Below, piece by piece: positions 1 to 6,052 of a DNA stretch of 15,622 nucleotides (the first letter of the stretch is position 1; each line of letters begins with the position of its first letter). Origin of the DNA: an uncultured Eubacteriales bacterium (GTDB lineage: Bacteria; Bacillota; Clostridia; Christensenellales; Borkfalkiaceae); assembly GCA_900542935.1 (NCBI GenBank), contig UQPN01000033.1, positions 1-15,622 on the forward strand. The letters run 5' to 3'. The notes below the pieces were generated by a model. The model saw only the letters and a list, made by a program, of their open reading frames with translations, was not told the DNA's origin and did not search any database. The position numbers were made by a program, and so were the translations under genes.

Positions 1-424
1 ACGGACTGACGATGGTTCCCACACCCCAGAAACAGTGCAGCCAGCTCATGTGCTTCGCCTTGTAATGCAGCGCCACGTAGTTGTTCAGAGCCGCGTCGAT
101 TGCGCCGGCGCCTAACCCGTACGGGACGGCAAACGCAAGCAAATGCCAGAATTTTTTCGAAAACGAAAAGCCGAACAGCGCCAACACCGTTAAAAATACG
201 CTGGAAACCGTTACGACGCGGGTGCCCCACGCGCGCGTGAGTTTATCGGAAAACAGGCTGGAAACGATGGTGCCGCCCGAAATTACCATGGAAACGAAAC
301 CCATATACGAAACGGGAACATTCAGTTCGACGTGCATGACGGGCCAGCCCGCGCCCAGCAGCGAATCGGGCAAGCCGAGCGAAACGAACGCGATATAAAT
401 TAACGCGAGTACGAACGAATACAT
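1..424 (-). CDS. Major facilitator superfamily transporter, N-terminal part (3' end outside window)
   Basis: The reading frame opens at an ATG whose complement is at 422-424 and stays open for 141 codons to the window edge, so only the N-terminal part is present. The protein begins MYSFVLALIYIAFVSLGLPD and shows alternating hydrophobic helices: about residues 3-21, 43-62, 76-93 and 98-115. A loop with basic and acidic residues (SDKLTRAWG) follows the second helix, as in the MFS helix 2-3 loop. The 'GLPDSLLGAGWP' start recalls fucose-permease-like and sugar-type MFS proteins, but the substrate cannot be read from this. An AAAGG ribosome binding site lies about 7 nt before the ATG. The gene starts only 23 nt after the rplL terminator T-tract and I see no separate promoter, so it may depend on readthrough from the ribosomal operon. 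MFS membership is fairly sure; substrate unknown. Confidence 0.8.
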   Translation of the reverse strand, partial: MYSFVLALIYIAFVSLGLPDSLLGAGWPVMHVELNVPVSYMGFVSMVISGGTIVSSLFSDKLTRAWGTRVVTVSSVFLTVLALFGFSFSKKFWHLLAFAVPYGLGAGAIDAALNNYVALHYKAKHMSWLHCFWGVGTIVSP

Positions 425-447
425 TACTTTTGACCTTTGTTTTTATG

Positions 448-484
448 AAAAAAATCGGGGCGTTCCGGTATCGTCGGAACGCCC
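448..484 (-). terminator. Intrinsic terminator of the rplJL operon
   Basis: On the minus strand a perfect 10-bp stem GGGCGTTCCG / CGGAACGCCC with a 7-nt loop (stem arms at 475-484 and 458-467) is followed by CGA and a run of seven T (448-454). It begins 24 nt after the rplL stop. This is a textbook rho-independent terminator. Confidence 0.93.
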
Positions 485-508
485 TTCGGATTCTGTGCTG
501 TAAAAAGC

Positions 509-880
509 TTACTTGAGTTCAGCCGTAGCGCCGTTCTCTTTGAGCTTCGCAACCAACGCTTCCGCATCGGCTTTCGGAGCGTTTTCTTTGATTACGCCCA
601 TAGCTTCAACCGCTTTCTTCGCGTCCGCAAGGCCGAGGCCCGTAGCTTCGCGAACAACTTTGATGATCGCGATTTTGTTGGGTCCGATGTCCTTAAGAAC
701 AACGTCGAATTCCGTCTTTTCTTCGGCAGCGGGAGCAGCTTCCGCAGCGCCGGCAGCACCGGCAGCCGCAACGGGAGCGGCAGCGCTTACGCCGAATTCA
801 GCCTCAAGGGCTTTAACAAGCTCGTTCAGTTCAAGAACGGTCATACCTTTTACTTCTTCAATAAGTTTCTGTACATCCAT
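509..880 (-). CDS. rplL: 50S ribosomal protein L7/L12
   Basis: 123 aa, the usual length for L7/L12. The N-terminal dimerisation domain (about residues 1-30) is followed by an alanine- and proline-rich hinge (about 31-52), then the conserved C-terminal domain (about 54-123), which contains 'VREATGLGLADAKKAVE', the helix that contacts translation factors. Two dimers or more bind L10 to form the ribosomal stalk that recruits EF-Tu, EF-G and IF2. A GGAGG ribosome binding site at 893-897 sits 12 nt before the ATG, slightly far but clear. It is the last ribosomal gene of the operon, 125 nt after rplJ, and a strong terminator follows at once. The spacer to rplJ (881-1005) holds short hairpins (for example at 967-979) but no promoter I can support. 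Confidence 0.97.
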   Translation of the reverse strand: MDVQKLIEEVKGMTVLELNELVKALEAEFGVSAAAPVAAAGAAGAAEAAPAAEEKTEFDVVLKDIGPNKIAIIKVVREATGLGLADAKKAVEAMGVIKENAPKADAEALVAKLKENGATAELK

Positions 881-1005
881 GGTAGTTTGATTCCTCCGTT
901 TAAAATTATGATTTTTTTTGTAACGCGATTGTTTTTATACGGCGCGCCCTGCCGTAACTTCTTTCGGTACTTCGTACCATTTTTGCGCCATTTGCGCGCT
1001 TCGGT

Positions 1006-1506
1006 TTACGCCTCTTTCGCTTTTGCGATGGAATCGAGTACGTAAACGAATTTGGAAATGGACGACTGCAGGCAGCCGAGCATCTTCGCGATAAGCACTT
1101 CCTTGGAAGGGATTGCGGAAAGCGCCTTTACATCCTCTTTACCGAGATAACGGTTGTCAAGGTAAGCGGCTTTCGCGGCGATCTTATCCGCCAGAGCGGG
1201 ATTTTCCTTAACGGCTTTGGCGAAAATAGAGGCGCCGCTGGTTTCGTCGGCGCAGAACACCGTTGCCGTGGTGCCGTTTAAATCGTTATCGAAATCGGTT
1301 ACGCCGAGTTCGTTGAACGCCTTTCTTACAAGCGTGTTTTTATACACCTTGTATTCGCAGTTCGCCGCTCTGAATTTATTTCTGAGCGCCGTAACTTCGA
1401 GAACGGTGAGCTTGTTGTAATCGGCAAGAACAACCGATTTGCTGGCGTTGATCTTTTCCTTGATTTCTTCAACGATTTGCTTCTTTCCTTCGATATTCTT
1501 CGACAT
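1006..1506 (-). CDS. rplJ: 50S ribosomal protein L10
   Basis: 166 aa, normal length. The N-terminal globular domain that binds 23S rRNA is recognisable ('KEKINASKSVVLADYNKLTVLEV' region, then 'LRNKFRAANCEYKVYKNTLVRKAF'), and the C-terminal helix (about residues 130-166) is the anchor for L7/L12 dimers. It forms the base of the stalk. AGGAGG lies 7 nt before the ATG. The gene has its own promoter at 1700-1728 and a structured leader with an attenuator, so L10-L12 expression is probably autoregulated separately from rplKA. Identification is secure from sequence and position between rplA and rplL. Confidence 0.96.
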   Translation of the reverse strand: MSKNIEGKKQIVEEIKEKINASKSVVLADYNKLTVLEVTALRNKFRAANCEYKVYKNTLVRKAFNELGVTDFDNDLNGTTATVFCADETSGASIFAKAVKENPALADKIAAKAAYLDNRYLGKEDVKALSAIPSKEVLIAKMLGCLQSSISKFVYVLDSIAKAKEA

Positions 1507-1693
1507 TGTTTTACCTCCTTGTGATTTTTTACTGCCGGACGTTGAAAAACGCGCTGCGGCAAAAAAAACCGCCCCGCGCCGTACAATCGGCGCAAGGCAG
1601 GCGAAAATTCTCTTCGTCTTATCTCAGCGCCTGAGCGAGCGGAAATATATTCCATTAAACCTTGCGGTGCTTGCCTTCTTCGGCTTTTCAACG
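1507..1693 (-). promoter_or_regulatory. L10-type leader (autoregulatory 5' UTR of rplJL)
   Basis: From the predicted start near 1693 to the rplJ start there are about 187 nt of leader. It contains an A/U hairpin (GGAA-UAUA-UUUCC region, 1641-1653), a 5-bp hairpin CTCAG-CGC-CTGAG on the plus-strand text at 1623-1635, and an intrinsic terminator at 1561-1602. The sequence CGCAAGG near the leader start (1660-1666) is exactly complementary to CCTTGCG in the 5' arm of that terminator (1591-1597), so an antiterminator can form. L10 or L10(L12)4 binding to such leaders is established in bacteria, and attenuation is the Bacillota mode. I infer that free L10 favours termination here. Confidence 0.75.
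1561..1602 (-). terminator. Attenuator (intrinsic terminator) in the rplJ leader
   Basis: On the minus strand the arms GCCTTGCGCCG (1588-1598) and CGGCGCGGGGC (1571-1581) pair over 11 bp with two G-U pairs. The loop is 6 nt and the right arm is followed by GG and then eight T (1561-1568). It lies inside the leader, 55 nt before the rplJ start, so it must be read through to express rplJL. Confidence 0.85.
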
Positions 1694-1699
1694 ATATTT

Positions 1700-1728
1700 A
1701 TTGTACCATTCCCGCGGAATTTCGTCAA
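1700..1728 (-). promoter_or_regulatory. Sigma-70-type promoter of rplJL
   Basis: TTGACG (1723-1728), 17-nt spacer, TACAAT (1700-1705). It lies between rplA and rplJ and gives a predicted start near 1693. A 9-bp inverted repeat, ATTCCCGCG / CGCGGGAAT (1737-1745 and 1708-1716), flanks the -35 box. Confidence 0.85.
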
Positions 1729-1774
1729 GCGTTTTTCGCGGGAATCGCACAATTTTTTTCAAATGTTTTTTACG

Positions 1775-2461
1775 TTACGCTTTCGCAACGACTTTTACGC
1801 CGGGGCCCATCGTGGATGCGAGCACTGCGCTCTTCACGTACGTACCCTTTGCGCTGGCGGGTTTCGCCTTGATGATCGCGTCCATAAGCGCGGTGAAGTT
1901 TTCGGTAAGCTTTTCTTTGCCGAAGCTCTTCTTGCCGATGGGGCAGTGAATGATAGCCGTCTTATCGAGACGATATTCCACTTTACCAGCTTTCACTTCT
2001 TTGATTGCTTTTTCCACGTCCATCGTAACGGTGCCGGACTTGGGGTTAGGCATCAAGCCTTTAGGACCGAGCACACGACCGATTCTACCAACCATACCCA
2101 TCATATCCGGAGTGGTGATCATTACGTCGAAATCGAACCAGTTTTCGTTCTGGATTTTCGCGATGAGCTCTTCCGCGCCGACGTAATCCGCGCCCGCAGC
2201 CGCAGCCGCGTCCGCTTTCGCGCCTTTCGCGATAACGAGCACTTTCTTCGTTTTGCCGGTGCCGTGGGGAAGAACGAGCACGCCGCGAACCTGCTGATCC
2301 GCCTGACGGGGATCTACGCCCAGACGAACGTGAAGTTCGATGGTTTCGTCGAATTTCGCTTTCGCGGTGTCAAGCACGATGCCCACAGCTTCGGATGCTT
2401 CGTAGGTTTTGGTAAGATCAAACGCTTTTACGCTGTCAGAATAATTTTTTCCGTGTTTCAT
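1775..2461 (-). CDS. rplA: 50S ribosomal protein L1
   Basis: 228 aa, the normal size. The L1 signature is seen in 'GKVEYRLDKTAIIHCPIGK' and the conserved 'MMGMVGRIGRVLGPKGLMPNP' stretch (about residues 115-135) of domain II; 'YVKSAVLASTMGPGVKV' is the usual C-terminal strand. L1 forms the mobile stalk that helps release the E-site tRNA, and in many bacteria it represses its own rplK-rplA mRNA. The start is 15 nt after the rplK stop, with AGGAGA about 10 nt before the ATG, so translation of the two is probably coupled. A candidate L1 binding site lies before rplK (2918-2966). Confidence 0.97.
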   Translation of the reverse strand: MKHGKNYSDSVKAFDLTKTYEASEAVGIVLDTAKAKFDETIELHVRLGVDPRQADQQVRGVLVLPHGTGKTKKVLVIAKGAKADAAAAAGADYVGAEELIAKIQNENWFDFDVMITTPDMMGMVGRIGRVLGPKGLMPNPKSGTVTMDVEKAIKEVKAGKVEYRLDKTAIIHCPIGKKSFGKEKLTENFTALMDAIIKAKPASAKGTYVKSAVLASTMGPGVKVVAKA

Positions 2462-2476
2462 AATTGCCGTTCTCCT

Positions 2477-2902
2477 TTATTCCTCAACCGTTACGCCCAT
2501 GCTGCGCGCGGTACCCGCAACCATGCTCATCGCGCTTTCAAGCGACGTGCAGTTTAAATCGGGCATCTTCATTTTCGCGATTTCTTCCACCTGCGCTTTG
2601 GTGAGCTTGCCCACTTTTACGCTGTTGGGTTTCGCGCTTGCCGTTTCCAGCCCCAGCGCCTTCTTGATAAGGACGGGTGCGGGCGGAGTTTTCAGGACGA
2701 ACGTGAACGAACGATCCTGATAAATCGTAACGACGACGGGAATGATCAACCCCGCTTTATCGGCGGTCTGAGCGTTGAATTCCTTCGTGAATCCGGGCAG
2801 GTTGATACCGAAGGGACCAAGGGTGGAGCCTACGGGGGGAGCCGGAGTTGCTTTCCCTGCGGGAAGCTGTAATTTTACAACCGCAGTGATTTTCTTTGCC
2901 AT
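2477..2902 (-). CDS. rplK: 50S ribosomal protein L11
   Basis: 141 aa, the family's typical length. The N-terminal domain opens 'AKKITAVVKLQLPAGKATPAPPVG', the proline-rich stretch contacted by thiostrepton-class antibiotics and release or elongation factors. The C-terminal rRNA-binding domain ends '...AMSMVAGTARSMGVTVEE'. L11 binds the GTPase-associated centre of 23S rRNA. AGGAGG (2911-2916) is 8 nt before the ATG. An L1-type mRNA structure ends directly upstream of this ribosome binding site, which suggests translational control of rplK and, by coupling, rplA. Confidence 0.97.
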   Translation of the reverse strand: MAKKITAVVKLQLPAGKATPAPPVGSTLGPFGINLPGFTKEFNAQTADKAGLIIPVVVTIYQDRSFTFVLKTPPAPVLIKKALGLETASAKPNSVKVGKLTKAQVEEIAKMKMPDLNCTSLESAMSMVAGTARSMGVTVEE

Positions 2903-2917
2903 AACTGTATCCTCCTA

Positions 2918-2966
2918 CGTGGTGATAACAAGGCGGGCTTGAGATTTTTTATCCGCCTTTCCCACT
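2918..2966 (-). promoter_or_regulatory. L1-binding leader upstream of rplK (23S rRNA mimic)
   Basis: On the minus strand, GUGGGAAAGGCGG (2953-2965) and CCGCCUUGUUAUCACCAC (2919-2936) fold as a lower helix GUGG/CCAC, an asymmetric internal loop, and an upper helix AAGGCGG/CCGCCUU closed by a 16-nt loop. The strands resemble the L1 site in E. coli 23S rRNA as I recall it (GGUGGGAGG and CCUUGAAAUACCACC). The lower helix ends 2 nt from the AGGAGG of rplK, so bound L1 could block initiation. The likeness and the pairing are seen; binding and repression are inferred. Confidence 0.75.
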
Positions 2967-3020
2967 GATTTGACATAATTGAATAGTTGCAAGCGCGCGC
3001 TGTTTCCGCGAAGGAAAAGA

Positions 3021-3608
3021 TTACTTGTTCTCTTCGCCGTTTTCTTCCGTTTCCTCGTATTCGGGGGTTTCGGGAATGGGCGCGTCGATGCGCTTGATCT
3101 GTATATATTCCACCTCGACGTCGGTATCGCGGTTGAACATCTTTGTGGTAACTTTCGCTTTCTGCGTGGCGTCGGAAAGTTCTTTGATGGTGCCGATGAA
3201 GCCTTTGAGCGGACCTTCTTCGATGGAAACGGAATCGCCCACTTTGAAATCGGCGTCCGATACAAACTCTTCCAGACGCATTTTGCGCACTTCTTCCGCT
3301 TTCATGGGAATGGGGCGCCCCTGCGGGCCGCAGAACCCCGTAACGCCGCGCGTGCTGGTTACGTAGTACCAGATCTGATTGGTGTAAATCATTTTGATGA
3401 ACACATAGCAGGGCAGAAGCTTGCGCTCCACCACTTTACGCTTGCCGTTCTTCTCCTCGATTACCTGCTCCATGGGAATTTTAAGATCGGTGATGTAATC
3501 GCCGAGGTTGTTGTTCTCGATGAGCTTTTCCAAAGAGTCCTTCACCATCGCTTCGTAGCCCGAATACGTGTGAAGAATATACCATTTAGGTTGTTCCTGC
3601 ATCTCCAT
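3021..3608 (-). CDS. nusG: Transcription termination/antitermination factor NusG
   Basis: 195 aa. The NGN domain (about residues 7-115) opens 'KWYILHTYSGYE' and includes 'LLPCYVFIKM' and 'RGVTGFCGPQGRPIP', the surface that binds the RNA polymerase clamp. The KOW domain (about 120-174) includes 'GDSVSIEEGPLKGFIGTI'. A short acidic tail of about 20 residues (rich in Glu and Pro) follows, longer than in the E. coli protein. NusG tunes pausing and couples transcription to translation or Rho. GGAG lies 8 nt before the first ATG; a second in-frame ATG at codon 3 is less well placed. The start is 12 nt after the secE stop, as usual for this gene pair. Confidence 0.97.
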   Translation of the reverse strand: MEMQEQPKWYILHTYSGYEAMVKDSLEKLIENNNLGDYITDLKIPMEQVIEEKNGKRKVVERKLLPCYVFIKMIYTNQIWYYVTSTRGVTGFCGPQGRPIPMKAEEVRKMRLEEFVSDADFKVGDSVSIEEGPLKGFIGTIKELSDATQKAKVTTKMFNRDTDVEVEYIQIKRIDAPIPETPEYEETEENGEENK

Positions 3609-3620
3609 ACCGGGTACTCC

Positions 3621-3848
3621 TTACTTACGAACGAGAAGTTTTAAAAGTAAATTGAGAAGAGCGTCTACGCCCGTAGTAACCGCGAGAAACGCGAATACGA
3701 TCACCATTACCACGCCCGTGGTTTTTACAACGGTGGAAAATTTGGGCCAGGTTACCCTCTTCAGTTCGGAAAATACCTCTCTGAACTTCGCGCCGACGCG
3801 ACGGAAGAAACCGGGTTTTTTCTCTTTTGCTTTGTTTGCGTTTGCCAT
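3621..3848 (-). CDS. secE: Preprotein translocase subunit SecE
   Basis: 75 aa, the short single-span form common in Gram-positive bacteria. A basic N-terminal tail (residues 1-20) leads into an amphipathic helix with the conserved 'ELKRVTWPK' motif (about 28-36), then one transmembrane segment (about 42-70) and a basic end. SecE clamps the SecY channel. GAGG is 6 nt before the ATG. The rpmG-secE spacer (3849-3991, 143 nt) holds a GC-rich stretch with repeated GGCGG/CCGCC but no promoter or RNA gene I can support. Confidence 0.96.
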   Translation of the reverse strand: MANANKAKEKKPGFFRRVGAKFREVFSELKRVTWPKFSTVVKTTGVVMVIVFAFLAVTTGVDALLNLLLKLLVRK

Positions 3849-3991
3849 AACTTACCTCTGTATTGCGGGCGCCTGCCGTTTTTTCGCGGATTTCACGCGA
3901 CGGGAACGCCTGTATAGTAGTATTTCCGCCAAAACATCCCGCCGCGGCCGATATGGCGGCAGAGAAAAGCGGAAAGGCGAAGCGCACCGGC

Positions 3992-4156
3992 TTATTTCGC
4001 TTCTTTATGCTCGGTGTGTTTCTTGCAGAACGGGCAGTATTTGTTCAGAGTCAATCTGTCGGGATCGTTCTTCTTATTCTTAATACTGTCGTAATTTCTG
4101 TGTTTGCATTCCGTGCATTCAAACGTGATTTTGGCTCTTGCCGTTTTGGTTGCCAT
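3992..4156 (-). CDS. rpmG: 50S ribosomal protein L33
   Basis: A 54-aa frame, MATKTARAKITFECTECKHR onward, ending ...HTEHKEAK. It carries two CxxC pairs (Cys14/Cys17 and Cys41/Cys44), so this is the zinc-binding (C+) form of L33; zinc-free paralogues are commonly induced under zinc limitation elsewhere. 'NKKNDPDRLTLNKYCPFCKKHTEH' is the family core. GGAG is 7 nt before the ATG. It is the first gene after the 4208-4236 promoter, with a leader of about 45 nt. Position before secE-nusG is the usual Bacillota order. Confidence 0.96.
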   Translation of the reverse strand: MATKTARAKITFECTECKHRNYDSIKNKKNDPDRLTLNKYCPFCKKHTEHKEAK

Positions 4157-4207
4157 ATCGAAACTCCATACAAAAAAATTACACCCTCTCTCAAGGTGCG
4201 CAAATAC

Positions 4208-4236
4208 ATTTTAGCATATTAAAGACGGCTTGTCAA
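4208..4236 (-). promoter_or_regulatory. Main promoter of rpmG-secE-nusG-rplKA
   Basis: TTGACA (4231-4236), a 17-nt spacer and TAAAAT (4208-4213). The -35 is perfect consensus and the predicted start is near 4201. It is the only good promoter seen between fprA and rpmG. Confidence 0.88.
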
Positions 4237-4361
4237 CTCTTTTTCGCGCCATTTTTTCGAAATAACGGAATTTTTTTTCGTCGATACGGCAAAAAAGAAA
4301 CTTTATTTTAACAGACCGTCCGATACGCAAGCCGTTTCGTTTTTCGCCGGAAAGCGGCAAC

Positions 4362-4383
4362 GCCTTCTCCCGCGGGAGAAGGC
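4362..4383. repeat. Perfect 22-bp palindrome downstream of fprA (possible terminator stem)
   Basis: GCCTTCTCCCG is followed at once by its exact reverse complement. It begins 21 nt after the fprA stop in the direction of transcription. No T-run follows on the minus strand; on the plus strand a T-rich stretch (to about 4406) follows but no gene reads that way. It is probably the 3' end structure of the dfx-fprA mRNA, but an imperfect terminator. The rest of 4237-4404 shows only AT-rich spacer and a weaker GCCG...CGGC hairpin. Confidence 0.5.
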
Positions 4384-4404
4384 TTGTTTCGTCGCTTTAT
4401 TTTT

Positions 4405-5559
4405 TCACTTCGCAAGCGCTTCGGCAAGCGCCGACAGTTGCGCTTCGTTTTCCGCGTTCATCGCCGAACGGACGGTTACCGTCGGCTGTGCAAACGTGAT
4501 TTCTTTCGAATTTTCAAGCATTTGCTTCATCGTTTTCGCCGCCACGGGCGCCCACGAACCGTTTTCGATAACGCCTACCGTGCGCCGGCGGAAATTCCGC
4601 TCGGTAAGGTGTTCGACGAACGTGCGCATAAACGGGAACACGTCGCCGTTATACGTGGGCGAAGCCAGCACGACTTTCGTGTAGCGGAACGCGTCCGCCA
4701 CCGCTTCCGCCATATCGTCCCGCGCGAGATCGACGAGTTTCACCGCGGGGCAACCCAGTCCGCGCAGTTTTTCCGCAAGCGTTTCCGCCGCCTTTTTCGT
4801 GTTGCCGTACACGGACGCATACGCCACGAGAACGCCTTCCGTTTCCGCCGCGTACGACGACCACGTATCGTAAAGGCCGAGATAGTAGCCGAGGTTTTCC
4901 GTAAGGACGGGACCGTGCAGCGGGCAGATCGTGCGGATATCGAGCGCGGCTGCCTTTTTTAAAAGCGCCTGCACCTGCGCGCCGTATTTGCCGACGATGC
5001 CTATGTAATAGCGACGCGCTTCGTCCGCCCATGCTTCGTCGGAATCGAGCGCGCCGAACTTGCCGAAACCGTCGGCGGAAAACAGGATTTTATCTTTATC
5101 TTCGTACGTTACGATGACTTCCGGCCAGTGCACCATGGGCGCGGCGACGAAATGCAGCGTGCGCGCGCCGAGCGCAAGCGTATCGCCCTCGCCCACAACC
5201 AGCCGGCGATCTTCGTACTGCGTGCCGAAAAACTGCCCCATCATGGCAAACGCCTTCGCCGAAGCGACGATTTGCGCGTTCGGATAAGTTTCCATGAACA
5301 CGGCGACGTTTGCGGAGTGATCGGGCTCCATGTGCTGCACGACGAGATAATCGGGCTGTCTGCCGCCCAGAACGCGTTGCAGATTTTCCAGCCATTCGCC
5401 CGCGAAATGCGCGTCCACCGTATCCATCACGGCGATTTTTTCGTCTTTGACGACGTAGGAATTATAACTCATGCCGTGCGGCACTTTGTACTGACCTTCG
5501 AATAAATCCACCCGATGATCGTTCACGCCCACGTATTCGATTCCGTCCGCGATAAACAT
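4405..5559 (-). CDS. fprA: A-type flavodiiron protein (FprA; O2/NO reductase)
   Basis: 384 aa from the chosen ATG. Residues 1-240 are the metallo-beta-lactamase-like di-iron domain, and all six expected ligands are visible: His76, Glu78 and Asp80 in 'HMEPDH', His144 in 'PMVHWP', Asp163 in 'SADG' and His215 in 'CPLHGP'. Residues 242-384 are a flavodoxin domain with an FMN loop 'ASVYGNTKKAA' and 'SPTYNGD'. Such proteins reduce O2 to water (or NO to N2O) with electrons from rubredoxin or NADH:rubredoxin oxidoreductase, in the cytoplasm. The frame extends 55 codons further upstream, but that stretch overlaps dfx and is unlike the family; GGAGG 9 nt before this ATG fixes the start. It lies 17 nt after dfx, so the two are co-transcribed. 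No rubredoxin domain is fused. Confidence 0.95.
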   Translation of the reverse strand: MFIADGIEYVGVNDHRVDLFEGQYKVPHGMSYNSYVVKDEKIAVMDTVDAHFAGEWLENLQRVLGGRQPDYLVVQHMEPDHSANVAVFMETYPNAQIVASAKAFAMMGQFFGTQYEDRRLVVGEGDTLALGARTLHFVAAPMVHWPEVIVTYEDKDKILFSADGFGKFGALDSDEAWADEARRYYIGIVGKYGAQVQALLKKAAALDIRTICPLHGPVLTENLGYYLGLYDTWSSYAAETEGVLVAYASVYGNTKKAAETLAEKLRGLGCPAVKLVDLARDDMAEAVADAFRYTKVVLASPTYNGDVFPFMRTFVEHLTERNFRRRTVGVIENGSWAPVAAKTMKQMLENSKEITFAQPTVTVRSAMNAENEAQLSALAEALAK

Positions 5560-5576
5560 TTCCGCCGCCCTCCGTT

Positions 5577-5951
5577 TCAGTTCTTCCACAAGCCGTGAAG
5601 GTTGCAGTATGCGTATGCCGCTTCCGCCTCGTCGCCTTCGGCAAGCGCGAACGTTACTTCGGGCTTTTCGCCGGGCGCAAGACACTTGCGCTGGTTGCCC
5701 TGCTTCGTCTGCAGCGAAATCCATTCGATATAGTGCTTTTCTTCCATCGGGTGCGTTACGCTGCCCACGGAAACGGTTACGAGATTGCCGTTTTTATGCA
5801 CTACGGGTACGTGCTTTTCTTTCGCCGCGTCGGTTACGCCCGCTTCCAGCCGCTGCATTTTTTCGCCGCAGCAATTTACGGGCACGCCGCTTTCTTTTAC
5901 GAACGCCACGATATTTCCGCAATGTTTGCAAATATAAAATTTCTGTTCCAT
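5577..5951 (-). CDS. dfx: Desulfoferrodoxin (2Fe superoxide reductase)
   Basis: 124 aa. The N-terminal desulforedoxin-type domain carries Cys8, Cys11, Cys27 and Cys28 (CxxC and CC) for the rubredoxin-like iron centre I. The C-terminal domain carries centre II, with expected ligands His47, His67, His73, Cys116 and His119. The catalytic Glu45-Lys46 pair before His47 ('KEKHVPV') is kept. It reduces superoxide to hydrogen peroxide without making O2, with rubredoxin as the usual donor. GAGG is 10 nt before the ATG. It is the first gene of a two-gene operon with fprA, from a promoter with a PerR-type operator. The pair disposes of superoxide and oxygen in an anaerobe. Confidence 0.96.
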   Translation of the reverse strand: MEQKFYICKHCGNIVAFVKESGVPVNCCGEKMQRLEAGVTDAAKEKHVPVVHKNGNLVTVSVGSVTHPMEEKHYIEWISLQTKQGNQRKCLAPGEKPEVTFALAEGDEAEAAYAYCNLHGLWKN

Positions 5952-5985
5952 TTTTTCTTATCCTCGCTTGTAATTTTTTCTCTTT

Positions 5986-6015
5986 GAGAAACGCTTTCCG
6001 TTTATCGCGTTTCTC
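5986..6015 (-). promoter_or_regulatory. 5'-terminal stem-loop of the dfx-fprA mRNA
   Basis: GAGAAACGC (6007-6015) and GCGTTTCTC (5986-5994) form a perfect 9-bp stem with a 12-nt loop. It begins within a few nt of the predicted transcription start (about 6017) and ends 34 nt before the start codon. There is no T-run, so it is not a terminator. Such 5' stems commonly protect mRNA from 5'-dependent decay; the role here is inferred. Confidence 0.6.
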
Positions 6016-6030
6016 TTAGAATTATTCTAA
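6016..6030 (-). promoter_or_regulatory. PerR-type operator of dfx-fprA
   Basis: TTAGAATAATTCTAA is a perfect 7-1-7 palindrome. It matches the PerR box consensus TTATAATNATTATAA at all positions except one symmetric pair (T/A changed to G/C). It covers the -10 box and the predicted start, the classic repressor position. In clostridia PerR is known to repress oxidative stress genes including desulfoferrodoxin and flavodiiron proteins. Fur would expect TGATAATNATTATCA, a worse match. Confidence 0.8.
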
Positions 6031-6052
6031 TTCAAAATTTAAAATTTGTCAA
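6024..6052 (-). promoter_or_regulatory. Promoter of dfx-fprA
   Basis: TTGACA (6047-6052), a 17-nt AT-rich spacer and TAGAAT (6024-6029), with a start near 6017. The -35 is consensus and the spacer optimal, so expression should be strong once the operator is free. Confidence 0.88.

Noticed and set aside
881..1005. Separate promoter for rplL
   Set aside because: A TATAAA is present, but the nearest -35-like TTACGG is only 12 nt away; the small hairpins here have no T-run.
1439..2557. Long plus-strand frame (372 codons) opposite rplA and the rplJ leader
   Set aside because: It runs antisense through rplA, the rplJ promoter and the attenuator, has no family likeness, and is rich in His, Arg and Phe as expected from the complement of GC-rich coding DNA.
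3849..3991. RNA gene or promoter between rpmG and secE
   Set aside because: Only GC-rich GGCGG/CCGCC repeats and a TATACA without a -35 box at a proper distance; no tRNA-like cloverleaf.
5560..5724. N-terminal extension of fprA by 55 codons
   Set aside because: It overlaps dfx, is Arg-rich and unlike any flavodiiron protein; GGAGG just before the ATG at 5557-5559 gives the normal family start.
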